A stretch of DNA of 64,000 bases from Epiperipatus broadwayi (taxonomy: Eukaryota > Onychophora > Udeonychophora > Euonychophora > Peripatidae): the NCBI GenBank assembly GCA_028023455.1, contig JAQFVV010006200.1, forward strand, positions 8,604,521 to 8,668,520, written 5' to 3'. Below are positions 36,285-48,790 of the stretch, one piece after another. Position numbers and translations under genes: made by a program. How positions within the stretch are numbered: the first letter of the stretch is position 1; the number at the start of each line of letters is the position of its first letter. Under the pieces are notes generated by a model that was not told the DNA's origin, did no database searches, and saw nothing but the letters and a program-made list of their open reading frames with translations.

Positions 36285-37742
36285 TTTAAGTAAAGACATA
36301 AGACATGCAATTAAATCTATGAAAAAGAGAAAATCTCCAGTTAATGATGGAATTATAATAGAGGTTTTTAAAAAAGCAATGAAGAAATAGAAAAAATGTT
36401 GGCAAAATTATATACTAAATATCTAAATGGTAAATATGTATAAGATGATCGATAGAAAGCTGTATTAATATTAATATTTTAAAAAGGTGATAAAGAATAT
36501 ACTAGAGATTACTGACCTATCAGTCTTTTATCAGTTCTATACAGAATTTTTACTAAGATGATTGCAACTGCCTGCAGTGAATTTTGGATTTTAACCAACC
36601 AAGGGAACAAATTGGATTTAATAGTGATTTTTCAACAGTGGATCATATTCATGCATTGATAAAAGTTACAGAAGTGACCAATAATTAAGAATTCCTATTA
36701 TGTTTTGAATATGCATGATTATGAAAAGGCATTTAATTCCATGAGCATTTCTTCAGTGATAAAAGCATTGGATCATCAAGATAGAGACACAAGATATTGT
36801 CACATTCTGAAGAATATATATCAAAATGCAACAGCAATGGATATATTATATGTTTATACTAAGATTATTAACATTGAGAAGGACATATGGCTTGGTGATT
36901 CCACATCTCCAAAACTTTTTACAGCAACTTTATAAAAAGTATTTTATGGATTAAAATAAAAAGTGAAGAGAGTAAAAGTAAATGGATATTATTCAAGGCA
37001 TCTAGATTTTGCAGGTGATGTGGTTGCTTTTGTAAATAATACTCCAAAGCTTCAGAAAATGTTGCAAGTGATATCAGATGAAAGAAAGAAAGTAAAAATA
37101 AGAATAAATAGTAAAAAGTTTAAAGTAGTGTCATGTTCAATGAATTTTGTCAAAAAAAGAAAATGAAGATTGATAATGATGAATTAAAGGAAATTAACAA
37201 CTACAAATACTTTAGTCAGATTATTAATAGAGATGGAATCATAAGGAATGAAATTAATCATAGAATTAAACTTTGTTAGAGTGCTTTTGATAGAAGTAAC
37301 TTAATATTAAGGAAAATATGCCTATATGTTTGAAAATGAAGATTTTTTGATAGATGTGTTTTACCAGTTCTTACTTAATGGATCTGAGATTTGGACACTT
37401 AAAAGAAGAACAATACAGAGACTTCAGACCATTTAATGAAGTAAGAAGAGATGTATGATAAGAGTAATTAGAAAAAATGAAAAATGAATTTGAAAGAATT
37501 AAGAGACTAAAGATGAGCTGCGCTAGATATACTTCTAAAAGAGATGATAGTAGATGGACAGTTAAAATCATAAACTGGATTTCAAGAGATTATGAGATCT
37601 AGAAAGATATCACATATAAAATGGATGATTGAAATAAAGAAGTGTGGTGGATGTGGAGAATTGAGATTAGAGAAACTGGATTAATCTTGTAGTTATCTTC
37701 ATCCTGAAGTGGATCAACGAAAATGATGATGATGATGATGAT
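36285..37742 (+). mobile_element. 5'-truncated RTE-type retrotransposon with (GAT)n tail
   Basis: Plus-strand pieces in changing frames: AIKSMKKRKSPVNDGI (about 36310), DYWPISLLSVLYRI-like text with a stop at the W or R (about 36510), DYEKAFNSMSISSVIKAL (36717-36770), HLDFAGDVVAF (about 36992; the family has F-A-D-D), an NYKYFSQIINRDG block (about 37200), then the RW...W-S-R C-terminal blocks, and a GATGATGAT tail at about 37722-37742. The order is that of an RTE reverse transcriptase and its tail, without the endonuclease. The catalytic Asp-Asp pair is changed to Gly-Asp and many stops are present. Dead. Confidence 0.8.
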
Positions 37743-38000
37743 TCATTTGCAAATTTATAAATTATTCTAATTCTTTCTACACAACATATACACATCTATA
37801 CAAACTTATTAAGAATTCCTACAATAATGTTTCATAGCTTTTAATAATTAATTAATTTAATCTTTTAATTTAACTGATTTATAATGTGAATATTTTAATT
37901 TATCATTTGTCTGTTTATTTATTATTCATGAGGCAAATCTTGCATTAATACAGCAAATTATATTTACTACATATTAAATTACATATTGAAATATAGTGCG
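37743..38000. other. A+T-rich spacer
   Basis: No supported feature. Confidence 0.4.
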
Positions 38001-38004
38001 TTAA

Positions 38005-38404
38005 AGATCTGCCCATCTCTCGCATACGTATGTAAATGGATTATTCTCCTGTACATGAGGAGTCAGAATGACTAACGTCAACATGGGTAGGATGACAACC
38101 TTGGCACTAACGTGGGCTTTGAGCATTCCATCATCAGAGTTTCAATGAAATGGACGGCTGAAGAGTTGTGGGTTGGAGTACTTTGAAGCCTGTCCATTAA
38201 AGTATGAAGATTGGCTATCTTAATATAAAGCTGAGCACTGATTGTGTGAGGATAGTAATCTGGACCAACTGATGATTGCTGATTTTGAATGAAATACGTA
38301 TATTTGTGATTATTTATATTTCCAGCATGTGTGTGATCAGGTAGGTCAGCAATATGAGATGGCATAGAGAGTTGAGATCGTATGAAAGTCTGAGTTCGAA
38401 TCCC
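38005..38404 (-). mobile_element. FB-A single arm (right-facing), 400 bp
   Basis: Carries the usual order: TCTGCCCATC (start), GTACATGAGG, TCCATCATCAGAGTTTCAAT, CTGAAGAGTT, TGGACCAACTGATGATTGCT, then the end CTGAGTTCGAATCCC. There is no mirrored partner, so it is a half element. Its end has the most canonical B-box-like word of the family, GTTCGAATCC, at about 38394. The minus-strand frame 38078-38365 lies within it and is not a gene. Confidence 0.65.
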
Positions 38405-38405
38405 T

Positions 38406-41080
38406 TTTATATTACATTATATGTGCAGGTGTGTGTAATCCTGTACAGTGTATTAAATTAATTAAAATGAAGTACAAATTCTTTTTTTCTATATCTTTTA
38501 TAATCTCTTAAAATAATATCGCAATACACTTTTTTGACTAGTATTAAACAATGAGATCCAAGAATTGAATGGAATATTATCTCATCTTTTAAATATACTT
38601 GATATTCAACACATTAATATTATATCTGGATCAAGTGAACATATTTAAATTTTTTCTAAAGGTTATTTTTTTATCAAAGGTAATTGTAAATTTATTAAGT
38701 AAGCAAATCTTTACTTTAAACAACCTTTAAATTACTATCTATCCTAGACTTACCCCTAGATTCTGACTCCCAGTCAATATATAGCCCATATGCATATATT
38801 ATCTTAAATAACATAAATACTTTCAATATAAAATACGATTAAAACTAATTAAAAGAGACAAATTTTGGAATTTGAAAAATTATAATAAAAATCTATATAT
38901 TTAAATAACTTTTTAAAATTATTAAGTTTTAACAAAGTTAATAAATTTACAAAATAAATCATAGTTTTTCTTTGAAAAATAAATCTTTTATATAAAAACA
39001 CTATAGATTTTCATAGCTTTTAGTTCCAACAGAATTTTAGCCAGTTTTTAATATATATAATAGTATAAATAATCATCTGCATATATAACTAATTTCTAAT
39101 TTTCATTTTGAAATATTTTTTTTTGTTTTCAGAAAACTTTTATAATAAATCTCAGTTCATTATTTCTAAAGGATATAGCTGGTAGATTAAACAATACTAA
39201 TAAAAATGCAACATTTTCAAAGATGGGGGAGGGGGCTTACTTTGCAGACACATTATTACTTTAATAAAAATATCTACCAAGACATTTGAAGGTAAAAAAA
39301 CAGAGGATATTAATTAAATATGAGTACTTCCACTTTTCAGGGGGAGATCTAAAATTATCTTAATCATTCAGACATGAGATCTGTCTCAAGCAAAAAATAT
39401 TTTAGTCAGAATTTGGTTTTTCAAACTTAGTGCTTTTCATTTAATTTGAATAAGCATGTGAAGGTAGATACTTTTCTTATTTATAAATTAGTCATTATAG
39501 ATAACTCCAGAGAGCTAATTATTTGAACTCAGATAATTTTGAAAATAGCTAGCCAATACTAAGAAGCTCTTTCTCGTTAGCTTCTTAAGCTTCGCATTAT
39601 TAATTCAGTAAAACATTTGATCAGCCCCGATTAATTAAATCAACATATATCAGAAAAGAAAATTTTCACTCTTTTTGAATCAAGTTTACAATCGGAAAAA
39701 TCAAACATGTCTTTGTGATGAAAATATTAGACTACATCCTATTTTTAAAAATATTTAAAATAATGTTGACAATGTAGAATAATTAAACAATTTTTTTCAT
39801 CTTTTATTTTAAATTTTAACTAAAATTATATAAGCAATATTATTTAGTGCAAAATTATCTACTTAAAAGAGAAATCTTGGAACTAAAAATGATGTAAAAG
39901 TAAAATTAAGAACTACTTTTTAAAAAGTTTAAAAAAAATGCACTAAAATTTATTTATTAAATAAATGTTTCATAATAAACACTTTTATACACTCATACAC
40001 GAACAGTTTATTGTGTCTGCACAACAGTTTATTGTGTCTGCACATAATATATATATCTATTGTAACCTTCCCCACAGCAATGAATGCAGACAACATCCCA
40101 GTGAATAGAACGATCTAACAATAATAATAATAAAAACCTTAATTGAGACTATTATTTTACTACGACAATCGACACATCGCAAAGCATAAGTTTTAACATT
40201 GTAAAGTATATAAAATATACTCTACAATCGCATTGCTATTATAAAACATTTCCATATTATTATCACGTTACAATTATTAGGAAAATTTTCATAATAAGCA
40301 ATAACTAACAATAATTTCAAAGTTAAATAATTATTAAGACTATTTACATCACTATTTATTCTCTTATACGTATAATAAACTATAATATAATAAATCTATA
40401 AGACATATTAAATTGATCTAACTGTTTGTTGAGCTATCTTATTACCAATCTCGGGGATAATGATTATTGCTTTAATAAGCATAATAATAATGGTTAACAA
40501 TTAGATAATTGAATAACAAGAGGGATTTTATTGAAATCCAATCATCTAAATAACAATAACATTTTTACTTACAGATACTAACCAAAACAATTATTTAATA
40601 ATACATATAACCTTAATACTATACCAATAATAATAAATAAATTACTAAATTAACATTAATCTAATAATTTGTGAAACACTTTTGTTACTTAACCATATAC
40701 TTATGCAAATAATAACAATTAAGCAGAATAAGCATTTACTGATAATCAAATCACTTATTATTGATCAAAATATAATATAATATAAATCAACCTTTAGACA
40801 TACTAATTATTTATAGCATTAACCCATTATATTTATCTTTCCAAACAAATATTAGAAATTGTCTTATTATGTTTTATCTAATTTAAATGATGCAGTAATT
40901 AGGATTTCATCATTTTAAGAAAGTTTTATATCTTTGATAGTCTTCTAATTTTTTAAGATTTAAACTAACTTTAAAATATATACATGATTTTTAAAATTAT
41001 ATGAATTTCTATAATTCTCTGAATATAGAATAATTCCTTATATTTAAATTTCAGATATTTATCCATATACATAAATTTTA
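38406..41080. other. A+T-rich stretch with a short tandem duplication
   Basis: AACAGTTTATTGTGTCTGCAC occurs twice in a row at about 40003-40044. The region 40090-40800 is full of AATAATAAT-type runs. No gene seen. Confidence 0.5.
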
Positions 41081-41085
41081 AAACA

Positions 41086-41333
41086 GGCAAAACTCTCCAC
41101 ACAATAGTGCCACTCAGTGCAAGCCAGAGTAATCAATGGATACCAGGAGGCTTGTGCACAAGCCTTCTGCTCTCAGATCCAAGGCTGCTCACCGATGAAA
41201 GTCACAAGCTAGAAACTAGTCTGGGAATATTGGATGAGTAGATACTAGATAGGAATTTTATGCACAAGCCTTCTGTCATCTATTGATTACTCTGGCTTGC
41301 ACTGAGTGGGACTACTCTATGGAGAGTTTTGCC
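41086..41333. repeat. Palindromic repeat, family B, copy 2 (248 bp)
   Basis: The left end GGCAAAACTCTCCA mirrors TGGAGAGTTTTGCC at the right. Inside, TGCAAGCCAGAGTAATCAAT mirrors ATTGATTACTCTGGCTTGCA. TGCACAAGCCTTCTG occurs twice in the interior as a direct repeat. The copy at 6652 shares the inner blocks. Confidence 0.7.
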
Positions 41334-41334
41334 T

Positions 41335-43880
41335 CTTTTAATAACAGTTATGAGCAAGCATAAGAAATGCTGATCATGTGATGATACATAAATTTTAAAT
41401 ATATTAACAAGCAATTGGGACATTATTTTTATTAAATTATAAATCAAAAGTGAGATATTTGATTTATCTAGTTTTAATTTTTTATTTGAAGTCTTATAAT
41501 AAAACATCCAATAAATAAAATTTATATAAAAATTTGAGTGTGCTACGACTTAAATATGACTCTGTGATACTTATGATTCTATAAAGAAATGACACTAATC
41601 ATGTAGTTCAAATTAAAAACATATATTTATTTACAACAATTGCGTATTTATAACAACATTTTCGATTATACAACTATATTACACAAATAATACTTAGTTG
41701 ATAGGTTGCTTCACATTTACCCTTCTTAAATTTATTCAAATACAATATAGTACATATAATTCTTATATTAACATATTATTATTTATTGAATTATATTTTA
41801 TACCTTTGTATTGTTTATGCAATATAAATAAGATACTTTAAATAAATATCTGAATCAAGAATATTTACTTTCAATCTTATACATTCATCTACCACACTTT
41901 TCAAATATACTTATTTACCATCTTCATTATAAATGATCTCATACTATCATTATGACAATATCTTATTATTTTTTTTTTATAAAATTCTAGGTCTATTTGT
42001 TTTGCATATGATCATTTCCTATTCTTAAAGCTATCATTACCAACTATGAGAAGAAAAACTGTAGATTCTTCTACATATCACTTACATACAATGCTTAACT
42101 ATAATTCACTCTCTAAGATACCATTAGGATAAGAAACTAATTTAAAACATTACATTGTAGTAACTGAGGCAACTAACATTTATTCTTCAACAATTGTAAT
42201 GGAGAGTAGTCATTGTTCAATGATCTTACCACTGGAATCCTGGCTTTTCTCAATCTGCTTATGGAATAGGATGGTAATCTATCTTACAAGATTTTCACAA
42301 ATTTTCTAAGATAATATGGGCTTCCTTTATATCACACCCATCACAAACAAAATTAGTTCTTCAGAATGACACTTCACTATCCTGGCATTTTAAATGTATC
42401 CAGTCTACATTTATTAACTTATAGTATCAGCATAGATTATATTATCAATACAAGTATATAACTTTATCTTCCTAATCTTTATAAATTTTTGACTATAAAT
42501 GATGATTTGCTAAAAAAAAAATCATTGATTAATATGACAAATATCGTATAGGTTCAACACTATGAAATATTTCATTTACTCTATTCCATGCATCACTTGG
42601 AATATTATGCATATCTTATACATTCATATTTTATCTTAGAAAAATATCCTTTTTTTGATTCATAATTATTTATTCTATACCATGAGAATATATTATAGTA
42701 CAATAAATTAATAATCTTAATATATACCACCTTTCTTATGAATAAACAATTACCTTTTTTTAGATATTAAAATATATAGTAATATTACCAAAATCACCAA
42801 TTACCATCCTTCAGCTTTTTTTTTACATCCATGAGACAATTTATATAAACATATAAATATAAACATAGTATATACCTTTAATTTTAAAGTTTTGAAATCT
42901 AATGTTATCTTAAAATTATATCAATATTAATAAAAGACATTAATAAACATATAGATTACTTAACTATTTTCAGTATTGTCTTAAAAAAAATACATATTAT
43001 AAACACATAATATTAATTAAAAAGTTTTTTAGATTGGAAACTTTTTCAATCATTTTTTAAAAAAAAAAAAACCCAAATATTAAACATTTAACACCACGAT
43101 GATGGGTGGCAGTTCCAACTTCTTCTATCACTGTTTTCGTTCTCTTCCAACTTGCATAATTACTGATAAAAAGTACAACATTTTAAAGACGAAAAACAAA
43201 ATATCCACAACTAATGCATGTTTCTAGAACTTCTTAGCACTCTTCAATGTTTATTATAGGATCCTTAACTGGAATTTAGTGCACCACATCTTGAAAATAT
43301 AATTATTTTAAAGTACTTTAAATATTATATATTATTTTCAAATTTTGGATATGGGGCACATATCACATAACTAATTTTTTCTGTAGTAATTACTAAATTT
43401 TAACTTTTTATGTATTCATCTTTTTTATTTTATTTATATAAGTCATATTTACTTATATCAATTTGTTCTTATTTTTAAACTATCTTAGTTTATATTCTTC
43501 TTTGATATTATTTATCAAAATAATTAATTCCATTATTTATCAAAATAAATAATTCCTTCTTTTAAAAAAATTATCATAATGTTTCAGGTCATCTTAAGAT
43601 ATACATATTCTTTAATATATGAAAAAGTTACTTTTTCATATTCTATTTTAGCATTATATAAAAATACCCATTACTCTGGCAAATTCATTCATGACTATTA
43701 AAGGTACATATTGTTTATTAAACTCTTTGGGTTTTTCTTTTCTTTCAGCATGCAAGTTATTTTATCTAACATAATTCTTTTCAAAATAAGTTTATAATTA
43801 TTATCAGATAGCTAACTTAAAGTTCTATAAAGTATTTTAAGATTTGAAATACCAGACACTTATATCTGGAGCCTAATTGT
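41335..43880. other. A+T-rich stretch, no gene seen
   Basis: The interval 42170-42420 is somewhat richer in G+C and may be an old repeat, but no frame is recognisable. Several A runs occur, such as one near 43060-43072. Confidence 0.4.
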
Positions 43881-43887
43881 AAATATA

Positions 43888-44444
43888 GGGGATTTGAACT
43901 CAGACTTTCAAGACCCTTCACTATCCACACTATCTCATACTACTGAAGTGAAGGGGCTTGAAAGTCTGAGTTCAAATCCCCTATATTTACAATTAGGCTC
44001 CAGGTATAAGAGTGCCTGGTATTTCAAAATTTACATAATAAGCCTGCATTCTGCCCATCCCTCCTCTATACATTTAAATGGATACTGTCCTATATTTGAG
44101 GGATCAGAGTGACTTGAGGTCAAATGGGAATGACAACAATATTGGCATCAGCATGGGATTTGGGAATTCTATCATATTTTCAATGGTATGGATGGCTGAA
44201 GAGTTGGAGTAGGATGGAGCCTGTCCATTAAAGTATAAGGATTTGCTATCTTAATATAAACTGAGCACTGATTATATATATGTATGGGAGATTGTAGTCT
44301 GGACCAACTGATGAGTGCTGGTTTAGCACAAAATATATATATATTGGTGATTATTTATCTTTTCTGCATGTGTGTGGTCATGTGTATCAGTAATATGAGA
44401 TAGTGTGGATAATGAAGGGGATTGAAAGTCTGAGTTCAAATCCC
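43888..44444. mobile_element. FB-A composite: mini-hairpin plus one right-facing arm
   Basis: A reduced palindrome at 43888-43981 begins GGGGATTTGAACTCAGAC and ends GAGTTCAAATCCCC with almost all of the interior gone. A linker, TTTACAATTAGGCTCCAGGT, is followed by a full right-facing arm (about 44040-44444) with TGCATTCTGCCCATCCCT, TGGACCAACTGATGAGTGCT and the end GAGTTCAAATCCC. The unit order resembles the right half of the 28449-30205 array. Confidence 0.65.
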
Positions 44445-44445
44445 T

Positions 44446-45875
44446 ATATTTATAAAGTATTTTAACAATTCTATAACAATTATTTTTTTAAATAAGTAAA
44501 GGTTCTTTAGTAAATTAATTCTTATAATCAATCACTAAAAAGAAAGAGAGAACAAAACACATTCTTACACAAACATCTTTGTAAACTAGTTGAATTGTTG
44601 ATAACCAACTTCCATTTTTTCTTGAGAATAATAATACTATTCCTTTTCACTTTAAGTAGTAACTATGATTTGACTATAATTTAACTGTAAGATAGGATTA
44701 GCCTCCAGGAAAGAATAGTTTATTTACTCCATAATCACTTTATAATCCTTTTAAGAGTGTATACAATTATGCAGCTTGTTAAAGATAACTTTTAATTTAT
44801 TTTTAAATAAAACATGATAAAATTTACAAATTTTAAAGAACTAACAGAAATAGGTTAATTAGTTCCTACTATTTATTGAATTCTATCTTTTTTCAATTCT
44901 CCCCTAATTTTGCCTGCTCACCTTTTTATATTGTAGACAGTATGACATCAGACTTTTAATAAAAATCAATTTCATTGGTCATCTACTTTTAATTAACTAG
45001 AAAGTTTTTAAATAAATAAATTTTGTCTAAATTTTTAAACAATAATGAAAAAAGTATAATAAGATTGACAAAATATTTAAACATTTCAATAATAAATTTA
45101 ATTACTCTTAAATTAAATATATTTATAATTTTTACTTTTTGAAATAATTATTTATTCAAATTTAAAATACATAATTAAAAATTATATTAAAAGATAAAAT
45201 TATTACTATTTAAAAATTATAATATTAAAAAAATTTAATATTCTGATGGGAATAAAAATATAATTTCCAACCAGGAAATGAAATTCATTTATTCTTGTAA
45301 ATAAGATTCTGCACACACACTCAAACACACGTTTTTTAAAGAATTACTGAAAGGAAATTAAATAAGTGTTCTTATTATAATGTTTAATGAATATTATAAA
45401 ATTTGATAAATATAATTTAGATGTACTTATAACTATTAAATAAAATTATAATTAAGATAAATATGACATTTAAAGTGTAAATGACTATTACAAAAGGTGT
45501 CTGTTAGTTAAATTGACAGAATCTTATACTTTATATTGTATAAATTAAGCTTTTAATAAACTATGTACATTAAAAATTACTATTAATACAGTTATGCACT
45601 TTGTAAATTTAAATTTTTTACCATTATGTGAAATTTAAATTATTATTTAAAAGAGCTACAAGTGAATGATTACAATATCAATATGTTGCTTGACCTTGTT
45701 AGCTTACAAAATGGTTGAATATAACTAAATAAATTATTTTCTTGATCCATTTCTTTCTAAATAGATTTTACTCACAGCAATATCTCTACTCTATGCTTAT
45801 CAATCATTTTGAGATTCATGAAATGACTATTTGAATATATATATTAAATATTTCCTAACACGATTAGTAATTATA
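44446..45875. other. A+T-rich stretch, no gene seen
   Basis: No supported feature. Confidence 0.45.
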
Positions 45876-45877
45876 AA

Positions 45878-46045
45878 TAAAATAGAAATACATGTAACAT
45901 TACAATACTAGCCAAAAATTTTTTTTTATTCAAATTCTTTCACAATCATAATAATAATAAGAGATGAAATCATGGTCATGGAAGTATTTAAGTAAAAAAA
46001 AATTTTTTTTTACTATTATTGTAATGTTACATGGATTTCTATTTT
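45878..46045. mobile_element. Short foldback element with a third end copy downstream
   Basis: The left end AATAGAAATACATGTAACAT, with TTACAATA after it, is mirrored by TATTGTAATGTTACATGGAT at the right end. A further copy of the left-type end, TCCATGTAACATTACAATAA, lies at 47427-47446, so the right end here and that third end could also bound a unit of about 1.45 kb. The open frame 45964-46233 covers the right end and is not supported as a gene. Confidence 0.55.
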
Positions 46046-46049
46046 ATAT

Positions 46050-48715
46050 ATACATAACTGAACAGGAAATAACTGAAGCTTTCAATGAGTTATATAACGT
46101 AAATAAACTCTTCCGAAGACAGGTGGTAAAACACCTATCTCTTAACATTTGTTCTTATATATGCTTAGTTTATTTACGTAATTTTAAATGGGGAGTGAAT
46201 TCGATGTATTGTTGGTATATATTTATAGATTAAATGATAAAAATCACCATTTAATTATTCAGAAAATTATAGCACACACACACATTGTATTATTTCCATT
46301 ATTTAGTTGAATTATCAAATATTTTTAGACAATTTCTAACTTTATTTATACTTTTTCTAATATGCTAACATAATATTTAATACATTTCAAGTAGTTTTTT
46401 TTTAGGGGTAGCTGGTATGATCATTAACAATGATGGTAAAAAAACAAATAATATTTAGATTTGAAAATACTGAATTTAAGATAATACTCTAACCAACAAG
46501 GCTATTTTATCAAAAGCAACAATCAATAGACCCACATTTTTATATATTTATTTATGAGTATCTTCTAGATATCTTCATTTTTTTTTATTTTAAGGACAAA
46601 ATTAATGAGTGTTTTCCAAGCTTATTAGATTTTCTCATGGAGTTATTTGACATTTTCATGTGAGTAGTTTCTTTGTTTTTTTTTTTTAGTTTTCACTCTA
46701 TGCCCAATATTATTGTGTTTCACAAAGGAACCCTGTGAAGAATTCTAACCTTTACAAAGGTCAAATGTTAGATGGTGAAAAACAATAATTGCAGATGTGA
46801 AATTCTCTAAAAATTTGAATTGACATATATTAATAAAACTCATTACTTCATTGAAGAACAATTAAAAATCAAAACAATTATTAGAGCAGAAATGACTGTC
46901 GGTTTAAATTTGCAGATTATTTTCATGGGTGAAAGAATTAAGTTCGATTGGAAAACAAAAGAATATTGGGCAGAAGAGAAAATGGTAAAAAAAAATAAAA
47001 ATTAAAGAAACTGCTAAATGTCAATGACAACCCAATAAATCAATTTAATGTGATAATTCATAATATTTGGAAATACCTCATTAATCTTATGATTTTTTTT
47101 AAAAAAAATGAAGAAATTAGAAGGACCATTATCGATCTGTATATAAAAATGCCATTGACTTTTTATTTTGACAGAATAACCTAATTTGAAATTCAGTACT
47201 CACAAATCTACAGATTACTGGTCAATTCTCAGATTGGACAAAAAAAGAAAAACAATGCCCCTGCAAATAATAAGCTTGTCATTAACAGTTGACTGCATTT
47301 GAAAAGGTATAAATAGTGGTATTATTTTTCTCAAAACATTTAACAAAACAGATAGTTAATGGAAATATACCATTACCATAACTCTTCAGAAAAACATTAA
47401 GTACTCAATATGGATTTAATATTATATCCATGTAACATTACAATAATAGTAAAAAAAAATTTTTTTAATCTAAAATTGGATAAGGTAGAAAAATCAATTA
47501 ATGTTTTATGCAATTGTAAATCAGAGAAAAATAATAATCTATTAAAAAAAAGAATAAATGTCCAAAGGTTATTTAAATTTTAAATTGTGCATTCTAGTAC
47601 TTATATAGCATGTTTACTAAAAAATAATATCACCAGAGATTTTCCATCAGTTCTGAAATAACATTATAAACGACATAAATTTTTTTTAAAAACACCCCCT
47701 CTCCCCCCAAAAAAAGAAACCTGCAAACCTATATGGCCATATCAAATTTCATACTGAACTAAATAATATAATGACTACATCAATTAAAAGTGTTACTTTT
47801 AAACATTTAACTGACATAGATCTTCTGTTCAAAAAAAGAAGTAAACTTTGCAAGCACACCATCTAATAATCTGTATTAAATATAATGCAAGCCATTGAGA
47901 ATGTTCAAATTTATTGTTATCTACGAGTTTTATGAGGTTGGTATTAAAATAACATTGTAAAAGAGAAACTTGCAACTCTGTCCTAATGATGCATTTTGTT
48001 GTTTTAATCTTGATTTCAGAAGACCAATATATAAGTTTGGCCATCTCATTAGAAGTAATATTAGTAGTCTTTTTAGAGGTATCTTTACAACTATCAAACT
48101 TACTCAAAAGGTGACCAGACATTTTGAATAAATTTTGTAAAATATGGCTTCCAATGGTTTCTTTTCACTTTTATTTTTTGGCATTTTCCAATCACTCTAT
48201 AAGTTTGTTAGCAGTTTTTGGGTTTCTGGTAGACAATAATTGATTATAAAGAGCATTGCTGTTTTTGTTCCAATCTGGAATGAATTGGTTTCAATGTCCA
48301 TATGGATTTTTCTTTTGTTGTTATACATTTGTTAAACTTATCATAGCAAGAGGATATTAAAAAGAGTATTGTTGTTTTAACAAGAAGTTCATCATAATAG
48401 CTTTCCTTGTTGAAACAATTCATTTCACATGCTAATGCATGCAATTTTCAGGATGGGCTGTAGGAAAACTGTCATCCATGATTATGCATTCAATTGGGAA
48501 AACATAACAATACTGTGCAGGAAGAAAAATATAAATAAAATAAAATAAAGGAGCTATTTATATGAAATTGGCAAATAATTTTAGAAGTCAACCCAGCAGG
48601 ATAATCTATAATATTTGAAAAACATTCTTTAACCCATTAATATCCTTAAAAGGAAAAAATGGAGAAATCATAAGTATTTTCAAAGATAAGTAAAACCTTT
48701 ACTGATTGTTGTTTG
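46050..48715. other. A+T-rich stretch, mostly unassigned
   Basis: A hairpin with CAGGTG and CACCT lies at about 46118-46135, inside a wider mirror of CGTAAATAAACT and AGTTTATTTACG (about 46098-46177). The frames at 46820-47005, 47829-48122 and 48244-48444 show no known signature. Confidence 0.4.
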
Positions 48716-48717
48716 TG

Positions 48718-48790
48718 ATAGTATAGCTTAGTTGGTTAGAATGTCATTTAAATTCAGTTGATGTAAATATAAAGGTCGTTCAACACACTA
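48718..48790 (+). repeat. tRNA-derived SINE head
   Basis: TAGCTTAGTTGG at 48724-48735 fits the Pol III A box (T-R-G-Y-N-N-A-R-N-N-G-G). GTTCAACAC at 48778-48786 fits the B box (G-W-T-C-R-A-N-N-C), about 42 bp downstream, which is normal tRNA spacing. The stretch does not fold into a full cloverleaf with a paired acceptor stem and lacks a recognisable anticodon arm, so I call it a SINE remnant rather than a tRNA gene. The 3' limit is unknown. Confidence 0.5.

Noticed and set aside
40090-42000. Possible nuclear copy of mitochondrial DNA
   Set aside because: The very A+T-rich text suggested it, but no mitochondrial protein, rRNA or tRNA could be read in any frame.
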